DNA of 64,000 nucleotides from an uncultured Acidobacteriota bacterium (lineage in GTDB: Bacteria; Acidobacteriota; Blastocatellia; Pyrinomonadales; Pyrinomonadaceae), in the NCBI GenBank assembly GCA_937859595.1, contig CALMAH010000023.1:107148-171147 (forward strand), read 5' to 3'. Shown in pieces: positions 53,387 to 63,139 of the stretch; positions within the stretch are counted from its first letter, which is position 1; each line of letters begins with the position of its first letter. The notes beneath the pieces are model-generated. The model saw nothing but the letters and a program-made list of their open reading frames with translations. It had not been told where the DNA came from and searched no databases. The position numbers and the translations under genes were made by a program.

Positions 53387-54277
53387 TCAGCTTTCGGCGG
53401 CGATGCGGGCCGCCACTCGGGCGTTATTTTCGAGCAGGGCGATATTTGCTTCCAGCGTACGGCCTCCGCTCCGGGACGCCATCTCGCCGAGCAGGAACGG
53501 CGTCAGGTCACGTCCCGCGACCCGTCGGTCCGCCGCCGCTTTTAGCGATTCCTTCAAAAGCTGTTCACATTCGTCCCGCGGTATCTCAAATTTCTCCGGC
53601 ACGGGCACCGTCAAAATGATAGCCCCCGACAGACCGAGTTCATTGCGAGCGTCTGCGACCCGGACCACATCTAGCGCCTTGTCCACCCTTTGATCCACCG
53701 CAAGCCCGCTGGTCCTCGAATAGAACGCCGGGAGTTCGCCGCTTTGCCAGCCGAGCACTGTAATGCCGTTGGTTTCCAGCCACTCGCGTGTCCTCGGCAG
53801 ATCAAGCAGCGATTTCGCACCTGAGCAAACGACTATAATGGGCGTCGCAGCAAGTTCCGGGAGATCTGCCGAGATATCCATCCGGTCGCCGCGATGAACT
53901 CCGCCAATGCCGCCCGTTGCAAATATCCTGATGCCGGCACGATGGGCGATCAGTGCCGTCGTCGCAACCGTCGTCGCCCCGTCCTGTTTTCGGGCGACCA
54001 CTATGGGCAGATCGCGCCGCGAACATTTTCGGATGTCCTTACCGGTGGCCAGCTTTTCGTAGTGTCCCTCGTTGAGTCCGACGCAGATCTCGCCACCGAA
54101 AACGGCTATCGGCGCGGGCACCGCGCCCTGCTCGCGGATGATCCGTTCGAGTTTGTATGCGGTCTCGATGTTTTGCGGATAAGGGAGGCCGTGTGAAATA
54201 ACGGTAGATTCGAGTGCCACAATAGGCCGGTCGAAATGGACGGCACCTGAGACCTCGTCGTTAAGGGTAAGCTTCAT
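53387..54277 (-). CDS. psuG: Pseudouridine-5'-phosphate glycosidase
   Basis: A 296-residue enzyme that reversibly splits pseudouridine 5'-phosphate into uracil and ribose 5-phosphate. VALESTVISHGLPYPQN, GGEICVGL, TTVATTALIAHRAGIRIFATGGIGGVHRGD, VVCSGAKSLLDLPRTREWLETNG and LTPFLLGEMASRSGGRTLEANIALLENNARVAARIA match PsuG/IndA along the full length. The partner kinase psuK is not in the window. It is the last gene of rnc-lepB-psuG, 27 bases after lepB. Confidence 0.93.
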   Translation of the reverse strand: MKLTLNDEVSGAVHFDRPIVALESTVISHGLPYPQNIETAYKLERIIREQGAVPAPIAVFGGEICVGLNEGHYEKLATGKDIRKCSRRDLPIVVARKQDGATTVATTALIAHRAGIRIFATGGIGGVHRGDRMDISADLPELAATPIIVVCSGAKSLLDLPRTREWLETNGITVLGWQSGELPAFYSRTSGLAVDQRVDKALDVVRVADARNELGLSGAIILTVPVPEKFEIPRDECEQLLKESLKAAADRRVAGRDLTPFLLGEMASRSGGRTLEANIALLENNARVAARIAAES

Positions 54278-54304
54278 CTGTGTCCGATCAGCCGAAGAAG
54301 TAGG

Positions 54305-55156
54305 TTACTTGACAAACTTGCCGATCCGGGAAAGTCGCGGGTGTGTGATACAGCCAAAAAGGTCGCCGTTCGACGCCCCCCGGTCACAGGACCAATAGAC
54401 GAACATCGCCCTGCCGATCACAAGTTCGCGCGGCACAAAGCCCCATACGCGGCTGTCTTCGCTATAGTCGCGGGCATCGCCAAGCACAAAGAAATTGTCC
54501 GGCGGCACGGTCATCACCCGGCCCTGAACGGCGAATTCATAATCGTCCCGGATAACGCTCTGGCCGCGCTCCACGGCCTTCATCGTTGATTCGCTGTAAT
54601 AGACGGTCCACTTGGCGTTCGGGTCGCGATCCTCAAACTCGGTCACTTCGAGGGCCGAAATGCTGTTCGGGGCTTCGCCGATCACACGGTGTTCCGGCAG
54701 CAGTTCGCCGTTAATGTAAACCCGATTGTCGCGAAACTCGACCGTCTCGCCCGGCAGAGCGATCACGCGCTTTACATAATTGATCTGATATCGTTGAAGG
54801 GGCGGATTGCCGGGGCCGCGATAACGGTCGCGTTCGGGGCGGACGCGGTTGCCCGGATACTTAAATACGATGATGTCCCCGCGTTCGATGTCACGCATCG
54901 GAAGGAACGGCAGAGGATTGCCGCCCGGGCTGAAAATGAACTTGTTCACCAGCAGATAGTCGCCGACCAGTATGGTGTTCTGCATAGAACCTGTGGGGAC
55001 GGTAACGGCCTGTAGAATGAACGTCATTCCGAATATGGCCATGACCAGTGTCACGGTAAACGACTCGAAATATTCGCGTAGGACGGATTTCGGCGGGCCT
55101 TCCGGCTTTTCTTGCGCTTCTGATTCGTTTGGGGTCTCTTGCTCTTCTTTACTCAT
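54305..55156 (-). CDS. lepB: Signal peptidase I
   Basis: A 283-residue membrane serine protease that cleaves signal peptides from exported proteins. One N-terminal membrane helix (about 34-52, VTLVMAIFGMTFILQAVTV) is followed by Ser57 in PTGSMQNTILVGDYLLVNK and the general base Lys129 in INYVKRVIALPGETVEF. GDARDYSEDSRVWGFVPRELVIGRA is the conserved box near the C terminus. The first 25 residues are acidic and cytoplasmic. It lies 33 bases after rnc. Confidence 0.95.
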   Translation of the reverse strand: MSKEEQETPNESEAQEKPEGPPKSVLREYFESFTVTLVMAIFGMTFILQAVTVPTGSMQNTILVGDYLLVNKFIFSPGGNPLPFLPMRDIERGDIIVFKYPGNRVRPERDRYRGPGNPPLQRYQINYVKRVIALPGETVEFRDNRVYINGELLPEHRVIGEAPNSISALEVTEFEDRDPNAKWTVYYSESTMKAVERGQSVIRDDYEFAVQGRVMTVPPDNFFVLGDARDYSEDSRVWGFVPRELVIGRAMFVYWSCDRGASNGDLFGCITHPRLSRIGKFVK

Positions 55157-55189
55157 ATGCGGCGCGGGTAGAACAGTAATAATAAACTA

Positions 55190-55885
55190 TCAGTCATCGG
55201 CCATCGACTCAAGAGCCTTTCGCGCGGCATCCATCTCGGCAGCCTTTCGCGAACGCCCCTCACCCTCAGAGCGTCCGCCCTGCCAGACCGCTTCTACACG
55301 GAAATGCCGCTCGTGGGGCGGCCCTGAGATCTCCTTAACCGAATAGTCGGGGGTCTGGAGCTTTAGCCCCTGGAGCCGTTCCTGAAGAATCGACTTGTAA
55401 TCGGCAGAGGTCTCCGGCGATGCGGCCGCGAGCTCGTCTTCAAATGCACGTGCCACTACATCTCTTGCGGCCCCATATCCACCGTCATTAAAGACCGCTC
55501 CGATCAGGGCCTCAAGAGTGTCGGCGAGCAGCGACGGTTTTTCACGCCCGCGTGTGCGTTCCAGACCGATGCTCATCTTTATCCGGCTGGCAAGGTCAAG
55601 CCGCGTCGCCACTCCTGCCAGCGTTTCCATGCTCACCAGACGGTGCTTCATCAGTGTAAGCTGGCCTTCCGTGGCCGACGGGAACATCTCAAAAAGCTTT
55701 TCCGCGATAACCAGCCCGAGCACCGAATCGCCCAGAAACTCCAGCGTCTCGTTGCTGCCGTTCTCTACGGCGGACGCGGGAGCAAGATTTTCGTTCGCCC
55801 ACGAGCTGTGGGTCAACGCCCGGGCAAGCAGGCCCGGCGAACTGAAACGGTAACCCAATACGTTCTCGATCCCGGAGGTGTCCAT
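55190..55885 (-). CDS. rnc: Ribonuclease III
   Basis: A 231-residue endonuclease for double-stranded RNA, involved in rRNA and mRNA processing. The nuclease signature NETLEFLGDSVLGLVI holds Glu49 and Asp53; the second acidic pair is in LLADTLEALIGAVFNDGG near 120. The double-stranded RNA-binding domain covers about 155-228 (DYKSILQERLQG ... GRSRKAAEMDAARKALESM). All catalytic residues are present. It heads rnc-lepB-psuG. Confidence 0.96.
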   Translation of the reverse strand: MDTSGIENVLGYRFSSPGLLARALTHSSWANENLAPASAVENGSNETLEFLGDSVLGLVIAEKLFEMFPSATEGQLTLMKHRLVSMETLAGVATRLDLASRIKMSIGLERTRGREKPSLLADTLEALIGAVFNDGGYGAARDVVARAFEDELAAASPETSADYKSILQERLQGLKLQTPDYSVKEISGPPHERHFRVEAVWQGGRSEGEGRSRKAAEMDAARKALESMADD

Positions 55886-56007
55886 CGTCAGTAAAGGGCT
55901 AGTCTATTCCGAAGCGGGACAAAAGCAAAGCCGAATGCCCGCTGTGCAAGCATTCGGCCCTGGTTAAACAAAATGACCATTCAATGAACTGCCTTCACCA
56001 ACCCTTG

Positions 56008-57222
56008 TTACGGCCGGTTGACCGCCGTCGAACCGGAGGTCGCCGTCGAGGTCGTTTCCGTGTCATAGACCGGCGTCACCTCTGAGGTCGGATTGGGCAT
56101 TGGCTCGCTGACCATACTCGAGATATACGAGTCGAGGCCCATCTTGGCCCCGTCCGGGAACCTGCGCTGATAGAGGTCCTGAAGCTGCTTGTAAACTTCA
56201 GCCTTCAGCTGCTTTTCGGACGCCACCTTGTCGTCAGCTACCTTATAGGCACGGCCGAAAGCATCCAGAGCCCTTTCGGTGTAGCCGTTGAAGAGAGCGA
56301 TCTTACCCTTGATCTCAGCATCAAGTGCCTCAAGCTCGGCCTCAAATCTCTCGATATCCGCGGCTTCCGTAGCCTTTTGGGCCTCGGCGACCTTAGCCTT
56401 CTGCTTTTCGATAAGCGATGCGATCTGGCGTCCGATCGGTGATGCCTGCTCCAAATAATAGGCGCCTACCGTTGTGTAGAGCCTCGGCTGCTTACTGTAC
56501 GGGCCCGGAAGCTGCGCGGCTTCATAGTAGTAACGAAGTGCGGTTTGCGGGTCTTTCTTGGCGTAATAATAAATATGCGCCAAGCCGTAGGTCATCTCGC
56601 TGATGGCCTCTTCGCGGGTCCTTTCGAACTGGAAGGCTCCATAAAGATTGCTGCCGTCCTCGTCAACCACCGGTTTACCGTTGTGCATCTTCGGCTCGCC
56701 CTTACCGGCCTTGAACTTTTCGATAGCCATCTTGGCAAATCTGATGGTGTCATCGTTGTACTTGAAGTTGTTGTTGTAGGTCTCATAGAGGCCTATCAAC
56801 CCAAGCGGCAACAGATAATGGACATTGTCCGGATAGCGCTCTACAAGCTCCTTGCCGGCGGAATAAACATCGTCATACCGCTTTTTCTGGATCCCGCCGT
56901 CAAACTTTTCGATACGCGGCCTTCGCCATTCCCACTCAACCCACTCTGCATACCTGGCTTCCCACTTCGGCATCTGAGCCTTTACCCAGTCCGCAAAATC
57001 TTTGTAGTCAGCACACGTGCCGAATTTTTCAAGGAGTTCCTTTCCGGCATCGATCGCCACCTTAACTGTCTTGTCATTCCCAAAGTTCTCACGAACCTTG
57101 CCGTCAAGCTCGGCATAGGTTTCATAATCGTCACATGTTGCTTGTGCAGAGACCGTTACGGCCCCAACTGCCAATGCCAGCACAAGCAATGAACCGATGC
57201 CTGCAAATCTAAACCTTGTCAT
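56008..57222 (-). CDS. Secreted TPR-like protein of unknown function
   Basis: A 404-residue exported protein. MTRFRFAGIGSLLVLALAVGAVTVSAQA is a signal peptide. The mature protein is almost all helical with TPR-like spacing (YDDVYSAGKELVERYPDNVHYLLPLGLIGLYETYNN, MTYGLAHIYYYAKKDPQTALRYYYEAAQLPGPYSKQP) and a coiled-coil near 280-310. The tail is Thr/Ser/Pro-rich. Many such proteins are found in Acidobacteriota; no function is known. ATG at 57222 has GGAGGACG upstream and starts the signal peptide, so it is chosen over 57387. Confidence 0.7.
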   Translation of the reverse strand: MTRFRFAGIGSLLVLALAVGAVTVSAQATCDDYETYAELDGKVRENFGNDKTVKVAIDAGKELLEKFGTCADYKDFADWVKAQMPKWEARYAEWVEWEWRRPRIEKFDGGIQKKRYDDVYSAGKELVERYPDNVHYLLPLGLIGLYETYNNNFKYNDDTIRFAKMAIEKFKAGKGEPKMHNGKPVVDEDGSNLYGAFQFERTREEAISEMTYGLAHIYYYAKKDPQTALRYYYEAAQLPGPYSKQPRLYTTVGAYYLEQASPIGRQIASLIEKQKAKVAEAQKATEAADIERFEAELEALDAEIKGKIALFNGYTERALDAFGRAYKVADDKVASEKQLKAEVYKQLQDLYQRRFPDGAKMGLDSYISSMVSEPMPNPTSEVTPVYDTETTSTATSGSTAVNRP

Positions 57223-57663
57223 TTTGTTTACGTCCTCCGATCTGTTCGCTAAATTTCTTCTACACTGAAACCTCAGATCTGCACTCATCGGTCTCGCGTT
57301 GCATCTGATGAATAGAAAATAGGAAACGTTGCTAAATTTCAGTGAAAACCTAAAGAGGCGGGGCTCTGGCAATGCACGTCCCGACACCTTAAGAGAAAGC
57401 TAAATCATTACGTATAGCGCGCCGATATGTCAAGCAAAAAGCCTGTTGATCGCATTAGTTCTCACTTTCCCGAAAGAGTTCTCTGGAAGTGTTGCCGGCC
57501 CACAGGGCAATCCGGACCGCATTACGATCTGACTTTACGGCCCATTCTAGCTAAGCGTGAAGAACCGTAGTGTTGGCCCGGTTCCGCTATTGGTCTATTT
57601 GCCGGAGATATAAACTCCCCGAAGGTTCACTTGTCTCCAAAGGATCTAACTCTCAAAGCTCTG
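57223..57663. other. Intergenic region between two leftward genes
   Basis: It holds the leader of the TPR-like gene. A candidate promoter on the minus strand has -35 TTGACA at 57428-57433 and -10 AATGAT at 57404-57409 with an 18-base spacer, leaving a leader of about 175 bases. I see no coding frame or RNA fold that I can name. Confidence 0.4.
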
Positions 57664-59421
57664 CTATTGTTCATTGTCGCGGACGACGCGCGGGCGGTCA
57701 GCCCCTGTGGGCCGGGCCGGTGTAGGCGTTCTGCCGGCCGGCGGCTTCCCGGTTTCGTTCGGTTCTTCGTCCTTCTTATATTCGATCACGACCGGCGGGA
57801 AAACTGGCCGCGACTGTGTAGTGCGGACAACACGGGGCGGTTCCGCAACGGGCGCCGTACGGGCCGGTTGCCCCGACCCAACGACGATGGTCCGTCGGGG
57901 TTCTTCTATTCGAAGTTCTGTTTCCGGTGCCTGATCGTCCTCTTCCTCGTCCGTATCAGCCTGCGGCAGAGCGGCGGCGATCTCGGCACGCGGCTGCTGT
58001 GATGTCAGCCGGCGAAGAGCAAGATTCCGGTCAAGGTCGCGACGGATGCCTCCGCCAAGCTCCCTGTAGATCTGGCCCGCGATGCCCGCGGCAATTCGTC
58101 CGCGCTCGTTCTCGCCTCTTGTGATGACCACCACCGCATACTGTGGGTCTTCGACCGGAGCGACCGAAGCAAAAAGCCCGACCCACGAACCGCGTCCGAT
58201 ACACGAGCCTGTCTTGCCGGCCACGCCAAGCGTCTGGTCCATACCGCGGCGGGCAGTGCCGTATTCGGCCGCGCCTATCATTCCCGGTATCACGCGCTGG
58301 ACACTTCCGTCCGGCAGCCCGATAGTGCCGTTGGCTGTGGGCCGAAGGTTTGCCCGCTCGACTCTGGAACGCTGGAACTTTGGCACGATGCGGGTGCCTC
58401 CATTCGCGATGGCCGTTACCATCACCGCAAGCTGCAGCGGCGTCACCTCAAAATCGTCTGCGTGAGAATAGATACGCGGATTGTTGTTGCCAAACGGCAG
58501 CTTGCCTTCGATCTCGCCCTCGGCGTTTATGCCCGTCTTTTGCCCCAAGCCCAACCGCCGGGCGTAGTAGATCATCTTGTCGTTACCCAGATTTGCGCCG
58601 ACCCGCTGAAAATATACGTTGTTCGAATGAGCGAGCGCGTCGTCAAGATTCAACTGCATTGGATTGCCGATCAGATTTCCCTGCGGATCGATCAAATTTT
58701 CCTGAAGACCCGCAACCCCGGTAACGAGCTTTATGGTAGAACAAGGCTTGAATCCCTGTTTTATCGCCCAGTCCTGATTTACCATCGTCAGGATGCGCCC
58801 CGTCCGGGCGTCCATCACGACAACTGTCCCCGCACGCTCGCCCAAAGCGTTTATCGCCGTTTGCCTGATGCGGAGGTCCTCGCCGTCTGTGATGTCCTTC
58901 TCGATGTTTGCGGCGGTCTCTGTCCGGAGGCCCCGCTCAAATGCCAGTTTTCGTGCCCGGGCCTCTCGCGCGGCCTGTTCACGGCGGCGCTGTTCGGCAA
59001 GCGCGGCCTGCCGTCTTGCTTCTGCGGCACGACGTTGGGCCGGGGTCTGCCGGGTGTTGGCCCTCCGCTGCTGTGCGTTTCGCGTCTGGGCAGCGTTTCT
59101 TGTCTGGTTAGTGTTCCTCGCCTGGGCTACGGCCTGGTTTCGTGAGGCCGGTGCGGCTGTGCGTGTGTTTGACCTTTGGTTTGCGGGCGCATTCCGCGCG
59201 TTGGATGTTTTCGAATTGTTTGCCGGCTGTGTGGCCCGCGCTGTCCTGGATGTAGATGTCGAACTGCTCTTGCTGTTTGTTGTCGCCGCCGGCGCCGCTT
59301 TCCTTGGCTGGCTGGCCGGTTTCTTTGTTTGGGCGGGAAATCCTGTGGTGACGAGCAGCCCGATCAGGAATATGATCTGAATGAACTTACCCGGACGCTT
59401 TTCGGGCGGCAACAACTTCAT
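57664..59421 (-). CDS. Penicillin-binding transpeptidase with long disordered linker
   Basis: A 585-residue protein. An N-terminal membrane anchor or signal (about 12-30) is followed by about 130 residues of low complexity, rich in Asn, Arg, Ala, Thr and Gln (NTNQTRNAAQTRNAQQRR). The transpeptidase domain (about 195-460) has Ser228-x-x-Lys231 (CSTIK), Ser266-Asn-Asn and Lys403-Thr-Gly, all three motifs of a beta-lactam target. There is no PBP dimerisation or transglycosylase domain. A second disordered, Pro/Arg/Glu-rich tail covers the last 115 residues. It crosslinks peptidoglycan or its regulation; class D-like beta-lactamase is a weak alternative. Confidence 0.85.
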   Translation of the reverse strand: MKLLPPEKRPGKFIQIIFLIGLLVTTGFPAQTKKPASQPRKAAPAATTNSKSSSTSTSRTARATQPANNSKTSNARNAPANQRSNTRTAAPASRNQAVAQARNTNQTRNAAQTRNAQQRRANTRQTPAQRRAAEARRQAALAEQRRREQAAREARARKLAFERGLRTETAANIEKDITDGEDLRIRQTAINALGERAGTVVVMDARTGRILTMVNQDWAIKQGFKPCSTIKLVTGVAGLQENLIDPQGNLIGNPMQLNLDDALAHSNNVYFQRVGANLGNDKMIYYARRLGLGQKTGINAEGEIEGKLPFGNNNPRIYSHADDFEVTPLQLAVMVTAIANGGTRIVPKFQRSRVERANLRPTANGTIGLPDGSVQRVIPGMIGAAEYGTARRGMDQTLGVAGKTGSCIGRGSWVGLFASVAPVEDPQYAVVVITRGENERGRIAAGIAGQIYRELGGGIRRDLDRNLALRRLTSQQPRAEIAAALPQADTDEEEDDQAPETELRIEEPRRTIVVGSGQPARTAPVAEPPRVVRTTQSRPVFPPVVIEYKKDEEPNETGKPPAGRTPTPARPTGADRPRVVRDNEQ

Positions 59422-59601
59422 GCTTTACCTCAGCTCCTATGGTCTAATATCTTTTTTTTTTGGTTAGAACGGCTGACTCCGCGGGGTAGTGCAGGACATT
59501 TTGTCTCGGCGGAGCGTTGCGAATTAGCTAAGGGTCAAGATAACATTCAAGGCACCGGATAGCAAGTAAAAAATTAAGCACTTGCATAAAGCCGGATAAA
59601 A

Positions 59602-61098
59602 ATGGGGTTTCTAAACACCTTTCGCGGACGTTTGCTGATGATACTGGCATTGATGCTGGTGGCGACGCTCGGCGTCCAATATTATTTGAACCTCCTGATG
59701 CAGCAGGAGAATGACGAACTGCGGCAATTGCAGACGGACGCCCTTGTGTTGGGAATGAACCTCGGCTTTAACAGCCTAACATCAGAAACCGACCGTATAG
59801 GCGATATGATCGCCCAACCCGAAAAGGCATATCTTGACGCCCCCGCTCTTGAACGTATACGCGACATCCTTATCATCGACAACCAGTGGCGTATCTCTGA
59901 CAGCCTAGATCCCGAACATCTGCCGGTGATCGACGAGGAAGGCAAGATCGCGTATAGGTTTCTTCGCGATATAAACGACCTGCCGCCTTTGATAAAAGGC
60001 GAACGACTCGGCGAGGACCTTGCCTACTTCCCGAACAGAAAGTCCGAAGAAAACAAACTGGCAGACGACGAGGCCCACGCGGTCCCGATAGAGACGAGCC
60101 GTGGACGCTGGTACGTAATGGTCCTGTTACGCAACGACCGCAGCGAAGCCGCCGCCCGTGCCGCCCAGCCGCTGGCCGTTACTCTCGCAGTGCTGACATT
60201 TTCGACACTGCTGACCTTTTGGCTTGTGTGGCGGTTCACGCGTCCGATCGCAAATCTTTCGGCGGCAGCAAGACGTGTGGCGGAGGGCGACCTGAGCGTT
60301 CGGGTGCCAGACGATTTGCGGTCGGACGAAATGGGACATCTGGCGGCTCAATTCAACGAGATGACCGCCGAGCTGGAAAAATCGAAGGAACTCGAGGAAC
60401 AGCTCCAGCAGGCTGAGAAGAGCGCGGTCATCGGGCGGCTCGGATCGGCGATCGCCCACGAGATCCGCAATCCTTTGAATTACATAAACCTTACGCTCGA
60501 TCATCTTCGGTCAAAATTTGCGCCGGATGGGGAAGAGGACCAGCGGACATTCAAAAAGCATATCTCTCAATTAAAGGACGAGGTGGGCCGCATAAACCAG
60601 CAGATCTCGGATTTTTTGAACTATTCCCGGCCGGCGAGCGTGAACCTGCGGCCGACAGACGCGCGGCCTGTGGTCGAGGCGTCGCTCCGCATTGTCGAGG
60701 GGCTTGCCGAGGAAAACAATATCAAGATCTCTGTAATAGAAGAGGAGGGCGTCCCGCAGGTCGTCGGCGACCCCGAATTCCTGCGTTCGGTCTTTAATAA
60801 TCTTTTTATAAATGCGGTCCAGGCGATGGGCAACGAAGGCGGCAACCTGACCGTAAAGATAGCGAGCGACCCGCCCGGGCACTTTGTGCGTTTTGAGATC
60901 GCAGACACAGGCAACGGCATCCCAGCGGAAAACCTCTCAAAGATATTCGAGCCGTATTTCTCGACAAAGGAAACCGGCACCGGGCTCGGCCTCGCCATTG
61001 TGCAGAAGATAGTGGATGTCCACAACGGGACAATAGAAGTGGAGTCAACAGAAGGAGAAGGGACGAGGTTCGTGGTCAGATTGCCAAGACATCAATAG
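59602..61098 (+). CDS. Sensor histidine kinase (HAMP-HisKA-HATPase)
   Basis: A 498-residue inner-membrane kinase. Helices at about 9-30 and 189-210 enclose a periplasmic sensor region of 160 residues. HAMP follows (211-262, RFTRPIANLSAAARRVAEGDL). The H box AHEIRNPLNYINLT has the phospho-acceptor His286. The N box NNLFINAVQAM, and G boxes DTGNGIP and GTGLGLAIVQKIVD complete the ATPase. It is probably the partner of the NtrC-type regulator two genes downstream, with an OmpH-like gene between them. Confidence 0.93.
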   Translation: MGFLNTFRGRLLMILALMLVATLGVQYYLNLLMQQENDELRQLQTDALVLGMNLGFNSLTSETDRIGDMIAQPEKAYLDAPALERIRDILIIDNQWRISDSLDPEHLPVIDEEGKIAYRFLRDINDLPPLIKGERLGEDLAYFPNRKSEENKLADDEAHAVPIETSRGRWYVMVLLRNDRSEAAARAAQPLAVTLAVLTFSTLLTFWLVWRFTRPIANLSAAARRVAEGDLSVRVPDDLRSDEMGHLAAQFNEMTAELEKSKELEEQLQQAEKSAVIGRLGSAIAHEIRNPLNYINLTLDHLRSKFAPDGEEDQRTFKKHISQLKDEVGRINQQISDFLNYSRPASVNLRPTDARPVVEASLRIVEGLAEENNIKISVIEEEGVPQVVGDPEFLRSVFNNLFINAVQAMGNEGGNLTVKIASDPPGHFVRFEIADTGNGIPAENLSKIFEPYFSTKETGTGLGLAIVQKIVDVHNGTIEVESTEGEGTRFVVRLPRHQ

Positions 61099-61106
61099 GT
61101 GACAGT

Positions 61107-61712
61107 ATGAGAAAGATCGTCGTCTTTGTTGCTGGTTTAGTTTTAGGAGTTTTGTTGTGTACCGTTGGAATTCGGGCGCAACTGGACACGATACCCGCAC
61201 CTAAACGAATTGCATTTATTTATTCACACGACTTTCTCGATGAGGATAAAGGAATTCCAGAGGCAATCGAGATCAATCGAATGATCAGAAAATTAACCGA
61301 AACAGAACGGGAAAAGCTGATAAATGCAGATTCAACATTTAGGGCCGCGGTCATGGAATACGAAAAGGATACTGACGCTGCCAGACGTATGGGTTGCTCA
61401 ATTAGCAAACCAGAAATGGAACGAATCAAAGGGCTTCAACTCAAAGCCTACAATGTACAACTGTTAAAATACGCCTATGAAGAAAAAGTTGAGGAACTAA
61501 AGACTGAACACTACGGTCCAGTACAAGAGAAGATCCGGATCGCGCTCGTCCGATTTGCCGAGCAAAATGGTTACACGTCAGTATTCGATCTTTCCAAAGT
61601 TGATCTTTGCGGCACAGGTTATTGTATCTCAATACTTGATGAACCGAATATAACAAAAGATTTCATAGAGTTTTATAAAGCCACTGTCGACCCCGGTCCA
61701 AGCGGCAAGTAA
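61107..61712 (+). CDS. OmpH/Skp-like periplasmic protein
   Basis: A 201-residue exported protein. Signal peptide MRKIVVFVAGLVLGVLLCTVGIRAQ, then a first strand RIAFIYSHDF, two long helices forming a hairpin coil (about 60-155, LTETEREKLINADSTFRAAVMEYEKD and MERIKGLQLKAYNVQLLKYAYEEKVEEL) and a closing FAEQNGYTSVFDLSKVDLC. This is the Skp/OmpH layout, a periplasmic holdase for outer-membrane proteins. Two Cys pairs (about 95, and the CGTGYC near 172) could be disulfides. It starts 8 bases after the kinase and ends 15 before the regulator gene. Confidence 0.65.
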   Translation: MRKIVVFVAGLVLGVLLCTVGIRAQLDTIPAPKRIAFIYSHDFLDEDKGIPEAIEINRMIRKLTETEREKLINADSTFRAAVMEYEKDTDAARRMGCSISKPEMERIKGLQLKAYNVQLLKYAYEEKVEELKTEHYGPVQEKIRIALVRFAEQNGYTSVFDLSKVDLCGTGYCISILDEPNITKDFIEFYKATVDPGPSGK

Positions 61713-61727
61713 AGATGACCTGAACTT

Positions 61728-63083
61728 ATGTCAAGAAAATCCATCCTCGTCGTTGATGACGAGAAAAACCAGCGAGAGATTTTAGAAACGATCCTTTCAG
61801 GCGAGGGGTACGACGTTACCACGGCAAGTTCGGGCGAAGCGGCGATGAAGTTTGTCGAGTCGCGGCGGTTCGATCTTGTTCTTACCGATCTGAAAATGAC
61901 CGGTATGTCGGGCCTCGACCTGCTCAAGGAACTGACGAATTTTGACCGGTCGATCATTGTTATCCTGCTTACTGCTCACGGATCGGTCGATTCGGCCGTG
62001 GACGCACTGCGACTCGGTGCTTTTGACTATCTGCAAAAACCTTATGACAGCGACAAGCTGCTTGAGACCGTCTCGCGTGCGCTCAACAAGCTGTCCGCTC
62101 TGGACACCGAGATAGTTTCCGTCTCGCCCGAGATGGACAAGGTGAAAAAGCTGATCTTGAAGATCGCAAAGTCGAACTCGACCGTGTTGATACGCGGAGA
62201 AAGCGGTACAGGAAAGGAATTGATCGCCCGCGCTATGCACATAAACAGCCTGCGTTCGAGCAACACGTTTCAGGCCGTGAACTGTGCCGCGATAAACGAG
62301 AACCTGCTTGAATCTGAGCTTTTCGGCCACGAGAAAGGCTCGTTCACCGGTGCCGTAGGCGAGAAGAAGGGCCTCTTTGAGATAGCTGACGGCGGCACGC
62401 TGTTTCTGGACGAGATCGGTGAGCTCGACATCGCACTCCAGGCAAAGCTGCTCCGTGCCCTGCAGGAGCGCGAGATCCGCCGCGTCGGCGGCGTAAAGGA
62501 CATTCCGGTGGACGTACGAGTTTTAGCCGCGACCAACCGCGACCTGCTCAAGATGACCGAGGAGAACCGGTTTCGCGAAGACCTCTACTATCGGCTTAAT
62601 GTGCTTTCGATCGAGATACCGCCGCTACGCGAACGGCGTTCCGACATCCCGGAACTGATCGGTTTCTTTGTAAAGAAACACACCCGCGGCACCGATCGCG
62701 ACATTACGCTGGAGCCTGCGGCCAAGTCGATCCTGAACGACTATCACTATCCCGGCAATGTCCGCCAACTCGAATCCGCTATCGAACGCGCGATCCTGCT
62801 GTGCGAGAACGACACGATCACGCCCGATGACCTGCCGCCCGAAATGACCTCCGGAACCCGGCCGGCATCGGTCGACGGCGATGCTCAGTTCAAACTCCCG
62901 CCCGAGGGCGTCAATTTTGAAGATGTCGAGCGGAGCCTGATCTTGCAGGCAATGGAACGCACGGACGGCAACATCACCAAATCCGCCAAGCTGCTCGGCC
63001 TGACATTCCGCACGCTTCAATACCGTCTGGAAAAATTCGGGATAAAAAAGGACGGCGACGGAAGCGAAGAAAGTGACGAGTGA
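61728..63083 (+). CDS. Sigma-54-dependent response regulator (NtrC family)
   Basis: A 451-residue regulator. The receiver (1-120) has Asp54 in VLTDLKMTG. The AAA+ domain (about 140-370) has Walker A RGESGTGKEL, GSFTGAVGEKKGLFE (loop that contacts sigma-54; GSFTGA in place of the usual GAFTGA), Walker B GGTLFLDEIGEL and the Arg finger region. The Fis-type HTH ends the protein (GNITKSAKLLGLTFRTLQYRLEKFG). It switches on sigma-54 promoters when phosphorylated. It is in one operon with the histidine kinase and the OmpH-like gene. ATG at 61728. Confidence 0.95.
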   Translation: MSRKSILVVDDEKNQREILETILSGEGYDVTTASSGEAAMKFVESRRFDLVLTDLKMTGMSGLDLLKELTNFDRSIIVILLTAHGSVDSAVDALRLGAFDYLQKPYDSDKLLETVSRALNKLSALDTEIVSVSPEMDKVKKLILKIAKSNSTVLIRGESGTGKELIARAMHINSLRSSNTFQAVNCAAINENLLESELFGHEKGSFTGAVGEKKGLFEIADGGTLFLDEIGELDIALQAKLLRALQEREIRRVGGVKDIPVDVRVLAATNRDLLKMTEENRFREDLYYRLNVLSIEIPPLRERRSDIPELIGFFVKKHTRGTDRDITLEPAAKSILNDYHYPGNVRQLESAIERAILLCENDTITPDDLPPEMTSGTRPASVDGDAQFKLPPEGVNFEDVERSLILQAMERTDGNITKSAKLLGLTFRTLQYRLEKFGIKKDGDGSEESDE

Positions 63084-63139
63084 CGGGTGACAAGTAAAGA
63101 GTGACAAGTAGGGAGCGGTCGAACTTTGGCAGGCCGAAA

